Numbered from the stretch's first letter, positions 14,318 through 27,332 are shown. The stretch is DNA of 64,000 nt from Gerris lacustris (GCA_951217055.1 OX578278.1:18977605-19041604), one strand, 5' to 3'. Program-made: numbers and translations. Notes: generated by a model not told the origin, from the sequence alone.

Positions 14318-15967
14318 GATACTATTCTTTGCATAACTTTAACTTTAGTGTTTATTTTTAGTCTTTAATTTTAATTATATTTTACTTTTTGTGTTTCAGG
14401 TATGTCGCCAAGTATTCATGTAACGTAGAACCTTTAAATATATCCCTACATTTAAAAGGTAAGCTTTATTTTGTAACATGTAATATGTTTTGATTTTAAA
14501 TCATCCTTCGCGTTTACAAGTCAAAGAGATTATTTCTTAATATTTGTAAGCATTTTCGAAAATCAAAGTGTAAAAATGAAACCTACACAATCGGAATATT
14601 GTTCGACGTACGTAGAATTGTAGATTCACTAACAGTTTTGTGTTATTGTAAAACATTTTTTTTTTTTTTTTTTTTTTAAACAAATTCTTTATTGGCATAA
14701 GTAACAAAAAAAATATTTGTGTTTACCGGAGCCATAATGTTATTTTGAGAGGGGTTATTTTGTGCCTTTTTATAATTTTGATATTTTGTAAGGGATTGGA
14801 GCTTTTTAATCAAATTTGGGGAAGGGTATAATGGACAATTTTGGAGTATATATTTATATTTTTTTATTTTTCTAAACGGAAGTTTTTGATTGGATTTTTG
14901 TTAGGGTTGTTTGCAGGTATTTAAACGGGTATCATAGGCAGTCTGTGGACTGACTTAAGAGTGGACCAACCTTAGTAAAACATTTAATTGATGAATGTTT
15001 ACATGAAACGAAATCTAGAGGTATTTCAAATCGTGCACCTATTTTACATAAATTCGATTGCTTAGAATTTAAATTTAAAAGTCCATTCAAATATAGAACC
15101 CATATTTTTAGGAAAAACTGATTTCTCTTTTCAATTTTTTTAAAAATACATAATTAGATTGTATAACCTTTCATTATTCTCTTCAAATATTTTCTGTGAT
15201 GATTTTACCTTTTTCTGCAGGTCAGGTTTCTGAATGTAAAGATATAGTAGGGTTTCTTTTAAAAGCCTGATACACATGATCAAAGAATATATTTGCTTGG
15301 TTCAACGAGTTTACATGAGAAATAAAGTCTAAGCTTCCCGTTCCTCTCTCTGCTTGTTTGCCTTGTTTTCTCAATATATATCTGTGTTGTTGTTCTTTTC
15401 TCTCAACCATAGTATTTCTTACCTCTTCTCTCTCTTCTTATTCCTTCATTTATTTCTTTACATTACATGATTCAACTGTATGTTCCATTATACCTTCAGT
15501 GAATTTCTTTTTCTTTTGATCTACCTTGAAGGAGAAAAAGCTTGTACTTATATTATATGAATATTTCTTCTTTTAAAACAGAATATCTTGGAGAAACATC
15601 ACAGCAGAATTTCAAACTAATAGTAAAATTTTAAAATAAGCTCATATACGGATGTGATGCAGTAGTGTTAGCAACCTTAAAAGGGATTTGTAATGTTGAC
15701 AAGGCTTGTGTGGTTCGTACGTCTCCAAGATGATAAATTATTTGAATATCTTTCATAGAACTAACTTCAATCGTAATTTAGTGGGAAAAATACTTTTAGT
15801 AGAATGCAAATAATGTCTCTTGCTGTTTTGCTTATAATTTATGTTTTTCTCTAACCTAATGCAGATGCAAAACTATATCGACAAACTTTCTCCTAGACAA
15901 TTTGTTTATTATCCCCACAAAGCTGGAGAGCTCTGTGCGCCATTATAGTTGAAACCCTGTTTAAATA
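14318..15967. other. AT-rich DNA with a possible coding fragment
   Basis: A T-run of about 22 lies at 14658-14679. Apart from the 49-codon stretch at 14975-15121, nothing gene-like is visible. The minus-strand frame at 15222-15410 has no recognisable domain. Confidence 0.45.
14975..15121 (+). pseudogene. Possible decayed coding fragment
   Basis: Translation from 14975 gives 48 residues before a TGA, beginning VKHLIDECLHETKSRGISNR and including the cluster FDCLEFKFKSPFKYRTHIF. It has balanced amino-acid composition in a region that otherwise translates to low-complexity sequence, and an 'accttag' acceptor-like site lies just upstream. I do not recognise the family. It may be an exon or a transposon remnant. 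Confidence 0.25.
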
Positions 15968-16808
15968 AAAAAAATACGTGTGGTGTCGCGGGACACCCGG
16001 TAGGAACGAAATTCCTTACATTTTTCATTAAATATAAATTATAAAATCACACTGCTAAGTACGTATACTTTGCAAACTACTTATACATGGCGGAGTTAGA
16101 AAAGAGACAAAATATAAAGTAACTAACTGTTTGTATCATTAAAGCAAGCGCCTTACAATAAATATGTATTGAGCAGTGAAAACAAAGTTTATCATGATGA
16201 GTTTATAGTTAAAGAGTATGTTTGTAGTTGGTACGAAATAGGACTGTTTTCTACCTACCTGGGCTACTAATTTAAAATATTATAAAATATATCTCTTCCC
16301 TACTCATAAACGTCTGCTTGCATCAGGTTGAAATTTTACATGCCTGTTTCAATTGTACTTAAGACGATGTGTAAGAAGTTTGATTAAAATCGATACGTTA
16401 GAACGTAAGATATCGGTAAAAAATTTGTTTTTACATTATTTTAACGTTTAGGTCTGCTTTAATAAATTCAGTGATCATTTTCACTTCATAGCAGTGTCGG
16501 TGTTCGTTTTATTAAAAAATTATTTAAAAACGTTTTGTCTCATTAAATAGATGAAGTTATTTTCCCGTCCTAAAATTCCAATTTTAAATTTGAAGCTTAC
16601 GTTTATGCGAGCGTTGCGCGTGAACGCTTGGGGTGGATAACGTTATTTACAAACTCAGTCTGGGCATTGGTAAAATGAACATGTGTACCAAATTTCAACT
16701 AACTTGGTCATATTTCAGTCGAGTTATCGTCATCGGTAGATTTCGTGACTCTTGGTTTTGTGACGGTCGTTTGCTCCAGAACGTGCCATAAGGAACTTAG
16801 TTGCAAAA
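15968..16808 (+). repeat. Dispersed repeat family A, longer copy
   Basis: The left end has the same 'tacgtgtggtgtcgcgggac' hairpin and 'ggaacgaaattccttacatt' as the 6.6-kb copy. The right end carries 'gcgagcgttgcgcgtgaacg', 'aacatgtgtaccaaatttca' and 'gtgccataaggaactt', followed by an A-run. Inside, 'cgttagaacgtaagatatcg' and 'aacgtttaggtctgcttt' match the reverse complement of copies at 24.3-25.0 and 28.4-29.3 kb. About 840 bp, no coding capacity. Confidence 0.75.
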
Positions 16809-17043
16809 AAAAAAAAAAAAAATGTAGGAGCAGTGTCTCTGAATTTATCTTTTTTGCCTCAAAGTATGATTTTAACTAAAAGAATTTTGAGTTTGATTAG
16901 AGATAATTTAAGAAAAAATGTGTATCCTCTTATCCTTATAGGGATTATTATATTATATATACATATTTTTTATTTCTTGCAATGTAGCAAATGTTTATGG
17001 ATGAGGCAAGGTTAAGCAAGGAACGGGTAATTGGCAATATTAC
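16809..17043. other. A-run and unannotated sequence
   Basis: The A-run at about 16805-16822 borders family A; the rest shows nothing identifiable. Confidence 0.4.
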
Positions 17044-17345
17044 GGCCCTATTACTAATACAAGATGGGTAGGACGAGTCACTTGTTCGATCCTAGCAATT
17101 AGGCCATATTTTAGGCCCATGTTTCTAGCCCCGTGGTTGACACATCATACCTCTGTACAATGTACCGCCGAAGCAAGTATGGTGATCACACCATACTCCA
17201 TCAGCCATATAAATCAAAGCATTATGGTGAGGGATTATGGTATAAATCAAAGCATTATGGTGGTGAGCATTATAGCGCACAACCTTGTGCCGCCCTTGAT
17301 TCATTGATGGCTGAGCAGACGTGGTAAGTAATTTAAATCACACGG
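17044..17345 (-). repeat. tRNA-derived SINE family, copy 1 (minus)
   Basis: The reverse complement contains 'gcttcggcggtacattgtac', 'atgatgtgtcaaccacgggg' and 'aaaatatggcctaattg', in the order seen in the plus-strand copy at 18.7-19.0 kb. It has an internal duplication of about 30 bp ('ataaatcaaagcattatgg' twice). The 5' tRNA-like part is degraded; the family is defined by the better copy at 27.0-27.3 kb. Confidence 0.6.
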
Positions 17346-18220
17346 CTCTCAATGGGTTAATAACGAGAAATTTTCGAAGCTCTTGTGCCCTCATCTATGG
17401 CTATTAAGTAATATAATCATTCATATAATCGAGTACTGTCCCGAAGACGGTGACGACTCACATCGAAATGAATTGTTATTGCTAAGCTAAAGCAACCACA
17501 TTTATTCCAATAAAAGTAGAACTATGATAATACTGATAAGAGCAATCTTTTAAATTTTTTAAAGTCTTCATTTGGCGAGGAGCTGTGAAATTGTGAAGGT
17601 TTAAAAATATTTCATGTAGTTTAAATTGGTTGTATTGTTAATAATATCTAGAAGAAGGCTTGAAGACACAGTATCAATATCTCATTGATATGGATATGAT
17701 CATATGATGATGGATTTTGAAATAAATAGGTCCTGTAAAGCTTACAATCGAACTCCCTCCTTGAACTGCTGACACAATTAAACGACTACCATTAATACTT
17801 TCAGTAATTTCCGTTGAATGAACTCCAGCCAGTTCCTCAGTCATTTGAAGTTCACTGTTACCTCCTCTATAATAGCACTTCAGGTGAATCAGAAGTATGT
17901 AGATTTTCAAATTCATCCAAACCAATAGAAAAACATTCAAACTTTATATTTTCGGATAAAAACGTCTCGTGGTTGGTTTGAGACCCCAGCCCTATATGTT
18001 TAATGTACTAGAGAAGCTTAGACCACTTTAAGAAGGTCATTCCCACAGAATGTATTAGACTTTTCCAATCTTCTCTTGGTAGGTCTTACTCAGGAATCTA
18101 CTACAATATACATTCTAGGCAAATAGCCAACCAAAGCGATTGGTGACTGTTAAACATTGCCCTTATTTTTCTCCTAACTTATTTATTTATTTTCTATTTA
18201 TAACTAAAACTAAATATGAA
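17346..18220. other. No gene recognised
   Basis: The minus-strand frame 17674-17940 has no recognisable domain or splice context. Confidence 0.45.
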
Positions 18221-18315
18221 GTTACGTTGATGCAAGCGTTGCACACGAACGCTTGGATGGATAACTCTATGTCCTAAGGATTGGTAAAAGAAACATGTAC
18301 CTACACCAAATTTAC
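18221..18315 (+). repeat. Family A fragment
   Basis: 'gcaagcgttgcacacgaacg' followed by 'cttggatggataac' and 'aaacatgtacctacacc' is a diverged piece of the family A right half. Confidence 0.65.
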
Positions 18316-18743
18316 CAGTCAATGGTTACTCAAAAAATAATCTAATCTAAATCTCAAAAATAATAAATCTAAATCTCTATCTTTTCAATGGAACAACTAG
18401 GATAAAACTGGTGTTATCAAAGAGTAACTTTATGATAGTTTTTCTTGTCATCTTGGTAAAGTTTTCCATAGCCCAACTGACAAGTCAAGGGAGTTAAAAT
18501 GTCATTAGTTGCCTTTCGGAGTTATTGCATGAAAACTTAATCCTACTCAGACCACCATTTAGCATGTTTTCTCCGTTCAGGCATAGAATTAGTTTTGCGT
18601 TCTTTTTGTTGCACAAGCTACCAAGGTCTTTGGAGTTTTTGATTTTCCTTAGATGTTTTCTATCTTTTGCTTCTGATGCCTACAGTTAACATACTGAACA
18701 ATTATGTATGTGTTAGGAGTGTATTATTTATAACTCTCTTCAG
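18316..18743. other. No feature recognised
   Basis: AT-rich, with no coding or repeat signal I can support. Confidence 0.4.
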
Positions 18744-19025
18744 AGAGCCAGCGTGGCAGTGTGGATCCACACGTGGACTTACACACGTGTGGGGCACGTG
18801 TGGACTTACCACGTCTGAAGAGCGGTACGAGGTCGTGGGTACGCTTCCTCGCCGCGAGGCTCCTATTTATATGGCTCAATAATGATCACAACTTACTCGC
18901 TTCGGCGGTACAATGTACTGAGGATGATGTGTAAAGTGGCTGGAACTATCTACATGGGGTTAGTAAAATGGGCCAAAAATATGGCCTAATTGTTAGATTT
19001 GAAATAGTGGTTCGTCCTACCCGTC
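18744..19025 (+). repeat. tRNA-derived SINE family, copy 2 (plus)
   Basis: It begins 'gagagccagcgtggcag', matching the head of the 27-kb copy. The body has 'cttcggcggtacaatgtac', 'gatgatgtgtaaagtggctg' and 'gggttagtaaaatgggcc', all present in reverse complement at 27.04-27.14 kb. The head is partly replaced by a dense set of CACGTG-type words at 18768-18815. Ends were judged by similarity, since no clear target duplication was found. Confidence 0.7.
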
Positions 19026-19699
19026 TAGACTAGTACTTGCACCTTACTACTACTACTAACTCTCTTCCAGTCTTCTTAAGCAAATATGATATTATTTTTA
19101 ACTCGCATACATATTTAAAGTACCCATTTTATTTTTTAATGGCACTCTTTCAAATTGATTATTATTTAATTTGTTTATCCCATTTAACGATATTATTTTT
19201 AGCTATGCAATTCGAGGTTAACATAGCTATAAGGTTTGACATGGAAGTCAAAGGCGTGAAGTTAGTTTTACGATTGTCTCAGTGGAAGTTCTGCTCGCTG
19301 CTCGTCATCTTTATCTGTTTACTCCGAGTCTAGACTCGACAGTAATTTGTCCTTACGTCTTGGATACTTAGACTCAAACTGCCAGAATATAACCCATTTT
19401 CTAACTCCCTGCTAACATCGAGCAATGTTTCCCTTAGAGGATGACAATATTTCTATTTTAAGCCCTTGCACTGTCCGACATTCCTTACTTCTCTTGTCTC
19501 CCTTCGGTATATTTAAGTTGAATAGTTTCTTCTGTCAACTACCATTATCTTTTCTTTGCTAAATATTGTATGTATTTAGTTTACAACATCCATTCCTCCT
19601 TGAGTTCTTCACACTTTGTGTTTACTTTATAATAGTCTCGCCCATTTGACGAGTTTGAACAAAACTTTTTCATTTACATAGTGACAATGCTATAATATC
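19026..19699. other. No gene recognised
   Basis: The 98-codon frame at 19037-19333 is I/L/F-rich with no domain, and is interrupted on both sides without splice signals I trust. Confidence 0.45.
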
Positions 19700-20590
19700 T
19701 AATTTAATCAATTTATAATTTGACACTTTCTGAAGTTTTCAACAGGTGATTGTTTACATTGTATTTTCGATTATCTGCTGAATCAGATGCATTTATTGAA
19801 CATCTTGGCAACTAGATTTTTGTTGTACAAAATAAAGTGTTTTAGCTAAAAAAAAAAGTAGATTTTTTTGCTGTGATGGGGTACAAAAGAAATTTCCGTC
19901 ACTCAAAAAACGACATGAAATATGTGAAGTTTTTATATCTTGTCAGGAAGTTAGGATTTATAACAAGAGGTTGATAGGTTTTCATTTATAGTACAATATT
20001 TTGACGGTAGGCGGGATGAAGTTTCAAAAAACGACATACAAAATGTGACGCTCTTAACTATCGTGCCTGGAAGTTAGAATATTATAGGAGGTAGATTGGT
20101 TTTCACTTGTATTCATTGTATGTAGTACTATATTTCGCAGATAGAGTACTATATACTTTCTAAATTTTATATAAAATGTACCAGAGCTACTAGCGGACCA
20201 AATGGTAATCATAACGGATTAATGTTTAATGATTTCAGACCTTATGATTCATCTTTTATGTCAATTTTTCAAAGTTAGGATTTAACAAGAGGTCGACATC
20301 AATTTTTCAAATGTGAACTGATTTTTTTCCACTTCATGGAACAGCATTGAAATGTCCATATGTTGGTCTAATGCCCCATGCTCATAATTCAATATTTTTC
20401 CACGACTTGGAACCAAAATGAGTATTTCTTAAGGCAGCGTGCCCAAATTTAGAGCTAAAATTCATTTTTCGATTTCTCCTCATGGAATGATTTTTCTGAA
20501 CATGTATACCAAATTTCATGAAAATAATTCCAGTACTTTACGCGTCTGCACAAACTACATAGACAACAGACAGACAAACATGTGCAAATC
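19700..20590. repeat. Dispersed repeat family C, copy 2
   Basis: Contains 'caacaggtgattgtttaca', 'ggcaactagatttttg', 'agagctaaaattcatttttc', 'gaacatgtataccaaatttc' and finally 'gacaacagacagacaaac', in the order seen in the other family C copies. It also has an internal near-repeat: 'ggttgataggttttcattta' near 19970 and 'gtagattggttttcacttgt' near 20090. Confidence 0.6.
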
Positions 20591-20909
20591 CACCAAAATC
20601 TCAAATTAGAATTTCGCGTGCTCACGTTACTTCTTTACTTTGTTGCACTCTTAAATCCAGTTTCTTATATAAGTATATTTTTTATCCAGGCGGGGAAATG
20701 GTATAAACTGCGTCATAAAATCTTCATAAATATGATTTTTAATTACCGACGTCATAGACCATAATATTTATCCAAAAAATATTGGTTCTACCTACAAATA
20801 ATAGTTGTTTTTTTATAAGTGTTCCTCATTCCGTGCAAAAATTGGAGAAAGTTTGTATTCTTAGCAGTAGACTTATAACTTATAGATATTTACATAGCGG
20901 TAAAAAGAA

Positions 20910-20916
20910 ATATATA

Positions 20917-20983
<67 letters not shown>

Positions 20984-20992
20984 TATATATAT
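20910..20992. repeat. (TA)n microsatellite
   Basis: A TA run with short interruptions. It creates the YIYIYI-type open frames on both strands. Confidence 0.95.
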
Positions 20993-22557
20993 AATATGCT
21001 TTCGGAATGTTGTGTGGTTTTTGGTGATATAAACCTGAAGCAGCTATAAACAATTCAAGAGTAATCGTGGAATAATTACAAGAATGGAAAAAACAGGAAT
21101 AGCAAGGGAAGAGAATAATACTGAAGAAAGAGGTAAACAATGTGTGAAATAAAATGCTGTATTGGGTACAACTGCTTTTTCGAAGTAACAATTATAAAAA
21201 AAAAAAATAATAATTATACTGCCACCACTGTTTTGTTTTTTAAAAGGGAAACTGGAAACTTTTTTAACCGATACAGAAAAACGAGATAAACTTGAAGAGT
21301 GAGAGCTACAGGTTATAAATAGGATTACCCTCCCCCCATGAACCGTAGAAAGTTTGGAATGTCTGTGAAAAGATGTGAGCTAAAATAAAAAAGAAAAAGA
21401 GGTACGTTACAAAAAGGGTTCGATTTGCCAAAAATATTCAGTATAAATGCAACTTCTGGGAGGAGGTGTATTGGGAAACATTTACCAAAGGGAAAAAAGG
21501 TATTTTCTGAGGCAGCGCCAAGCAGTGGTAAGACAATGTCGGGGTTTTGAAGGGCTAAACTTTGTGCAGGGTTTCACGGCAAAATGGGTGTTTCCGAAGG
21601 CTTAGGGTAAAAAGGGATCGGGATTTTTTTTTTCTCTCTAGGGTGAGCTGAGTCAGGGGCCTGAGGCCGGTTGGATTAGGGCGGCTTCAGGGCCATTAGC
21701 TTAGACCAAGGGCCTTGGCCACACCAGAGCATAAAACAAAGCTTTCTGGTTCCCACTGTAAAAGAAGTAAAAAAAAACCTTCTTTTTTGGAAAACCGACG
21801 TAGGGTTCTAGATATCTGGACTAGACATGAAAATCCTGGGACAAGACTGCCCTTCAAAAACCCTTTTCCTTTAACCATAGTGTGGAAAACTTTTCTCTTA
21901 AAATTAAGGTACCTAAAACAGCTGAAGAGGGAAAATGAGTTTATCGTTTGAATATATTTACATAGTAATCTAATAGTGATATAGAAATCTCCCTATCTGA
22001 TGACATGTTCAATAGATAAAGTTTGATCGAGATAAAGTTTTTAGCTAATTTCTACTGCTTACATACAGGTTATGTTAAGGGCACCATCGGCGCTACTCTT
22101 TCACCGCCATGGGTAAGGATGGGTTTTGGCCGCCCCAGTGGCGTAGAACCTAATTTTTGACTGGGGAAAGTAGGTCAAATAAAAGCGCGTAAAAATCAAC
22201 ATGATGAAATATTTTCCCTCTGTTAAATTTCTTTTAAATGTCTTTTATGCCATAATTAATTGCAATAGGATTAATTAATATGCCTTACTCTTATTACTAT
22301 TATTATCGTTTTGTAACTAAGGATTCTATTTTTCAATTTTTACAAAATACTCCGAGAGGGTGGCATCAACCCTCTAAGATTGGCGTAGGATCCCCACTGG
22401 TTACGAGCATTGACATCTTACGATGGAAAGAAAAAAATACCCGAGGAAAAAACCAACCAATTGCAAGGTAATACTATAGTTGCTTTTCAAGAATTCTAAA
22501 TTCTTAAAGTTCTCTTTTTTTAAGTGGAAAATGGCCCATGATTGCTTTTCCAATGAC
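20993..22557. other. No gene; possible single hAT end
   Basis: CAGTGGCGTAGAACC at 22136 looks like a hAT-type terminus, but I found no convincing partner end or 8-bp duplication. The frames at 21696-21951 on both strands overlap each other and show no domain. Confidence 0.4.
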
Positions 22558-22560
22558 TTA

Positions 22561-22935
22561 AGCAGCCACTACATGGTCAAGCCGCTTGATCAAAACATCG
22601 CGTCAAGCTGATTGACACGACCTTCAAGCCGCCTTCGGGCGTATGAAGCATCCCATCAATCTTTTCATCAACACTCATTTGTAGCGGAGTTTTCGACTTG
22701 TGAACTGCTCCTCCTAGACTGTAGTGAATCAGTATTGTGTGTACACCATGGTTTCGAATCAGGATTTGGGGTGTCGAGCAGGTGATTGACGGAATGCTGG
22801 ATCAAAATTGCTCTAGACTATCAAACTTTCCATCAATCTCCGTCAAGGCTTGACTCAAGCATCAAACGGGTTTCTAGACGATCAATCATGCTTGACGCGC
22901 TGTTTTGATCAAGCGGCTTGACCGTGTAGGCTGCT
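22561..22935. mobile_element. MITE, PIF/Harbinger-like (375 bp)
   Basis: About 55-60 bp at each end are imperfect inverted repeats: AGCAGCC...GGTCAAGCCGCTTGATCA on the left and its complement on the right, ending GGCTGCT at 22935. TTA directly flanks both ends (22558-22560 and 22936-22938), which fits the TWA target preference of PIF/Harbinger. There is no coding capacity. Other superfamilies with 3-bp duplications are possible. Confidence 0.75.
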
Positions 22936-22938
22936 TTA

Positions 22939-23255
22939 AACTTAAAGTATCAAATCTTCTATATTTCATACATTTCTTCTGGTATTATTATTATTTTTTT
23001 TTTTTTAAAGAATCAGCTACTGATGTCAGCTGGTTACTGTAGGAGCCGGTAATAAAAATCTTTATTATTACTGGTCCCTGTAAGACCTCACCTTGCTGCC
23101 CTCCACGGTAGTAAAAATATGTTCATTATTTCTGGGGTATTATGAATTTTCGATATAAGGCAATAAGATTGCCATTTTTAAAAAAATAAAAGTTTGAGAT
23201 TTACTACTAAATGAAACTTACTTGCCCACAGTTAAGCCAATGATATGCCTTATAT
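22939..23255. other. No feature recognised
   Basis: AT-rich spacer with oligo-T at about 22993-23007. Confidence 0.4.
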
Positions 23256-23615
23256 TAGCAATAGAGGGAATGCTAGTTTAAAGCTAGAATAGATCCAATT
23301 AATATGACCTAGTTCTTTCATCCAGTTCTCTATCTACTTGTGCGTTAACAATAGAGGGAATGCTAGTTTAAAGCTAGAATAGATCCAAATAATATGATCT
23401 AGTTCTTTCATCCAGTTCTCTATCTACTTGTGCGTTAACAATAGAGGGAATGCTAGTTTAAAGCTAGAATAGATCCAAATAATATGACCTAGTTCTTTCA
23501 TCCAGTTCTCTATCTACTTGTGCGTTAACAATAGAGGGAATGCTAGTTTAAAGCTAGAATAGATCCAAATAATATGATCTAGTTCTTTCATCCAGTTCTC
23601 TATCTACTTGTGCGA
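23256..23615. repeat. 90-bp tandem repeat, 4 copies
   Basis: The unit beginning 'ttaacaatagagggaatgct' and ending 'tctctatctacttgtgcg' starts at about 23256, 23345, 23435 and 23525. Copies differ at only a few positions (for example atgacct versus atgatct), so the expansion is recent. Confidence 0.95.
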
Positions 23616-24294
23616 AGTGAATATAAAAAATAGCCGAGTATAAAAGAATACTAAAAAAGCAAAGGGGTTGGAAAATAAATTGTCCCGGTAGAACCCCCAA
23701 ATATCATCTAGAATTGGGTTGCGGGGGGAGGGGAGCGGCCCGGTGTCACGTGACCGTCATCAATCAAAACCCACCGGTCCGATTTGTCACTGGGCCGAGG
23801 TGTCATTTCGGATTGCTTCACCGGCACTGTGCAAGTCTTGTTGAAATCAGGGCGTTATGGAGTCCACCCTCACCCTGAATTTTATAGCCGAACTCTCTGC
23901 CCTTCCGCTCACAACTCGTTAACCTCTGACAAACTCACTATAAAAAAAATACATCGGGATTAAAATAATAAAAAAAACGACTTTGGAGTGAGTTAACAGG
24001 ATTAAAAGGTCAAGTTCGACGAAATTGCCGATAAAACAAATATCTGTTGGCTAACAAATAATATTGGATATCCACTCAACAAGGCCTTATTGGATTCTTG
24101 TCAAACTCGTTAGCTTTTATTTTCTCTGGTCTCTTTCCAATACCGTTATTATGCTTTTATTACTTTAATTGAATATTTTATTCATAACTTCTATTTTTTT
24201 TAGAAAATTTAATATCTATGTTATGCTGTCCTAATTGTTCTCCGATTTCATGAATATTTTATTTAACTTTTTAAATCTGTTGGATGCTATAATT
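23616..24294. other. GC-richer promoter-like segment then AT-rich DNA
   Basis: 23690-23940 is clearly GC-richer than its surroundings, with 'gcggcccggtgtcacgtgac', 'cccaccggtccg' and 'ttcaccggcac'. No coding frame of length is present. It could be a promoter or CpG-containing host element; no transcript evidence can be read here. Confidence 0.35.
23745..23754. promoter_or_regulatory. Palindromic E-box GTCACGTGAC
   Basis: A perfect 10-bp palindrome matching the preferred site of bHLH-zip factors (USF/MITF/TFEB class) in a local GC-rich segment. Function is inferred from motif knowledge only. Confidence 0.3.
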
Positions 24295-25036
24295 GAAGCG
24301 AGCGTAAGCGAGCTTCTTACATTCAACGAAATATGCATCTTGTCTGTCTGTCTGTCTGTCTGTCAGTAACGTTTACGCGTGTGACGATAACTTGAGTAAA
24401 AGTTGACCGATTTAGTTGAAATTTGGTATACATGATCTTCTTACTAATACTCAGGCTAAGTTCGTTGGACAGCGTGATCCGTCCAAGAGTTCGCGCGCAA
24501 TGCTCGCGTAAACGTGAGCTTCAAATTTAAAATTGGAATTTCAGGACGGGAAAAAATTCTATCATCACCTACTCGATGAGACGAACATTTTTTTCAAATA
24601 ACATTTTTCAGTAAAACCAACAACGACACTGCTATGATTTAATAAAGATCGCTAAAACTATTAAAGCGGACCTAAACGTTTAAAATAGTGAAAACAACCT
24701 TTTTACCGATATCTTACGTTCTAACGTAACGATCTTAATAAAACTACATGTACATCGTCTAAAGTACAATTGAAACAAGTATGTAAAATTACAACTTGAT
24801 ACATGCAGTAGTATTTGAGTAATGAAGTGATACATTTATAATATTAGTTTAAAAGCTATTCCGGGTGGTTAAGATTCTTATAGTCGTTTTGTGTGTAGGT
24901 TTGTTATGAAGTAAAGCTTTGTACCAAGTACCCCCACTCTACCCCTTACTACCCTCTTCCACTTATCTTCAACTATGACATTCATCATGATTAACAAATT
25001 TCAATATTCACTATTTTATTGCAATACGCTCGCTTC
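24295..25036 (-). repeat. Family A core with its own 12-bp inverted ends
   Basis: GAAGCGAGCGTA at 24295-24306 is the exact inverse of TACGCTCGCTTC at 25025-25036. The interior carries family A phrases in minus orientation: 'gagtaaaagttgaccgattt', 'ttcgcgcgcaatgctcgcg' and 'cttacgttctaacgtaacga'. A short (TCTG)n tract lies at 24340-24364. These termini differ from the GGAACGAAGTTCC ends of the other copies. No clear target duplication was found. Confidence 0.7.
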
Positions 25037-26222
<1,186 letters not shown>

Positions 26223-26315
26223 TTAGATATGAGAAACATCTTTTAAACGCGTTTTGAGATTGCGTTCCATCTGCCCGACATAGTAGCTGCCGCACGTTCC
26301 CCATTTGATTCCACT
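26223..26315 (-). pseudogene. Relic of a Penelope-type GIY-YIG endonuclease
   Basis: Minus-strand translation from 26315 gives GIKWGTCGSYYVGQMERNLK followed by TRLKDV and a stop. The pattern C-G-x-Y-Y-V-G-Q-x-x-R-x-L-x-x-R-L-K corresponds to the second GIY-YIG strand and the downstream Arg region of Penelope-like endonucleases ('YIGQTxRxLxxRxxEH'). Only about 30 residues survive. It resembles a different PLE lineage from the 30-36 kb element, whose equivalent reads YIGESRQTFKNRMKQH. Homology is inferred from the motif, not searched. Confidence 0.5.
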
Positions 26316-27040
26316 GTTTTCACCTGTACAGACCGTTTCCTTAAATCTGCACAACATAATGATTATAATATATTCTGGTTTCCTATGTTAAGACCGTAAA
26401 AAGGGGTTCTTACAATTTGTTTACCTATCCGGTCTGGTATGGAACACCATTGTAGAGGGAAGTCGGTAACAGACTCGCAATGTATTTTTTTTATTTTTAT
26501 TTATTTATTTTTTTTTTTATACATGCACAATTAACAAAAATAATAATGAATATAATGAAATTTTTAATATTTAACAATCTAATAAACTATTAGTAAAAAG
26601 AAAATAAATAAATAAAACCCAACTTTTTGATAATATATAACAATTACTAAATTAACGTATGATATAAATTATAATTCACAGCCTAATAATCATAAATAAA
26701 CAAACAAGCCTTATCATTGTATTTAACGTTATCATATTATGGACCAATACCTCTTTTATTTATCTGTATCCACAATCTGTGCAGTTTCTTTTAATTTTGT
26801 TAGCCAGAAAAGTATTTTTGTTTTCCTACCCATTATACTCTCTTATCAAAATGGTTCGATATCTACCTGCAAACTTGCCAAATTTGACAAGCCCTTCCCA
26901 GTTACTTCCGACTCGCAATGTATTATTGCTAACATACTATTCCTTTGTGTATGCTAGATCAGGCGATATACTAAGCCTAGTGACTACTTATGATTTATTC
27001 TTCTGTTGATCCCTTATTTTTTTAATTTTCTAATTACACT
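26316..27040. other. AT-rich, no gene
   Basis: The overlapping frames at 26739-27009 are low-complexity hydrophobic and not supported. Confidence 0.4.
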
Positions 27041-27332
27041 GGGCCCATTTTACTAACCCTATGGTGGAGAGTCCATCAGCCACTTCCCACATCATACCTG
27101 CACATTGTACAGCCGAAGTGGATATGGTGTGCTCATTAGTAAGCTATGTAAGCGTGCGTCAAAGCGTGGGGGAAAGAGAACCCCTCAGGGAGTGTCCCTC
27201 GCCCTGCTCCGTCCGCGATTCATAGATGCAATTCAGAGTACCATGGCACGGGATCGAACCTACGACCTCTAGTCGCCTCGACTCAGGAATAGCTGGGTGG
27301 GCCGCCTAGAGCACCTCGGCCACGCTGGCTCC
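27041..27332 (-). repeat. tRNA-derived SINE, best copy (minus)
   Basis: Read on the minus strand it starts with an A-box TGGCCGAGGTG (27322-27312), a full match to TRGYNNARNNG, and has a B-box GGTTCGATCCC (27260-27250). The spacing of about 50 nt and the 'gtcgaggcgac' arm resemble a tRNA-Ser or tRNA-Leu head with a long variable arm. The body then runs to 'gggttagtaaaatgggcc' at about 27041-27058, matching the 17-kb and 18.7-kb copies. This is the standard plan of a tRNA-derived SINE transcribed by RNA polymerase III. Confidence 0.75.

Noticed and set aside
20782..21191. Open frames with long YIYIYI runs on both strands
   Set aside because: Produced by the (TA)n microsatellite.
22136..22400. 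Second complete hAT element starting CAGTGGCGTAG
   Set aside because: No inverted partner end and no 8-bp duplication could be found.
23256..23615. CRISPR-like array
   Set aside because: The repeats are contiguous 90-bp units without spacers, and the genome is eukaryotic.
27250..27322. Functional tRNA gene
   Set aside because: The A-box and B-box are good, but the sequence continues into a body shared with other copies and lacks a closed acceptor stem, so it is a SINE head.
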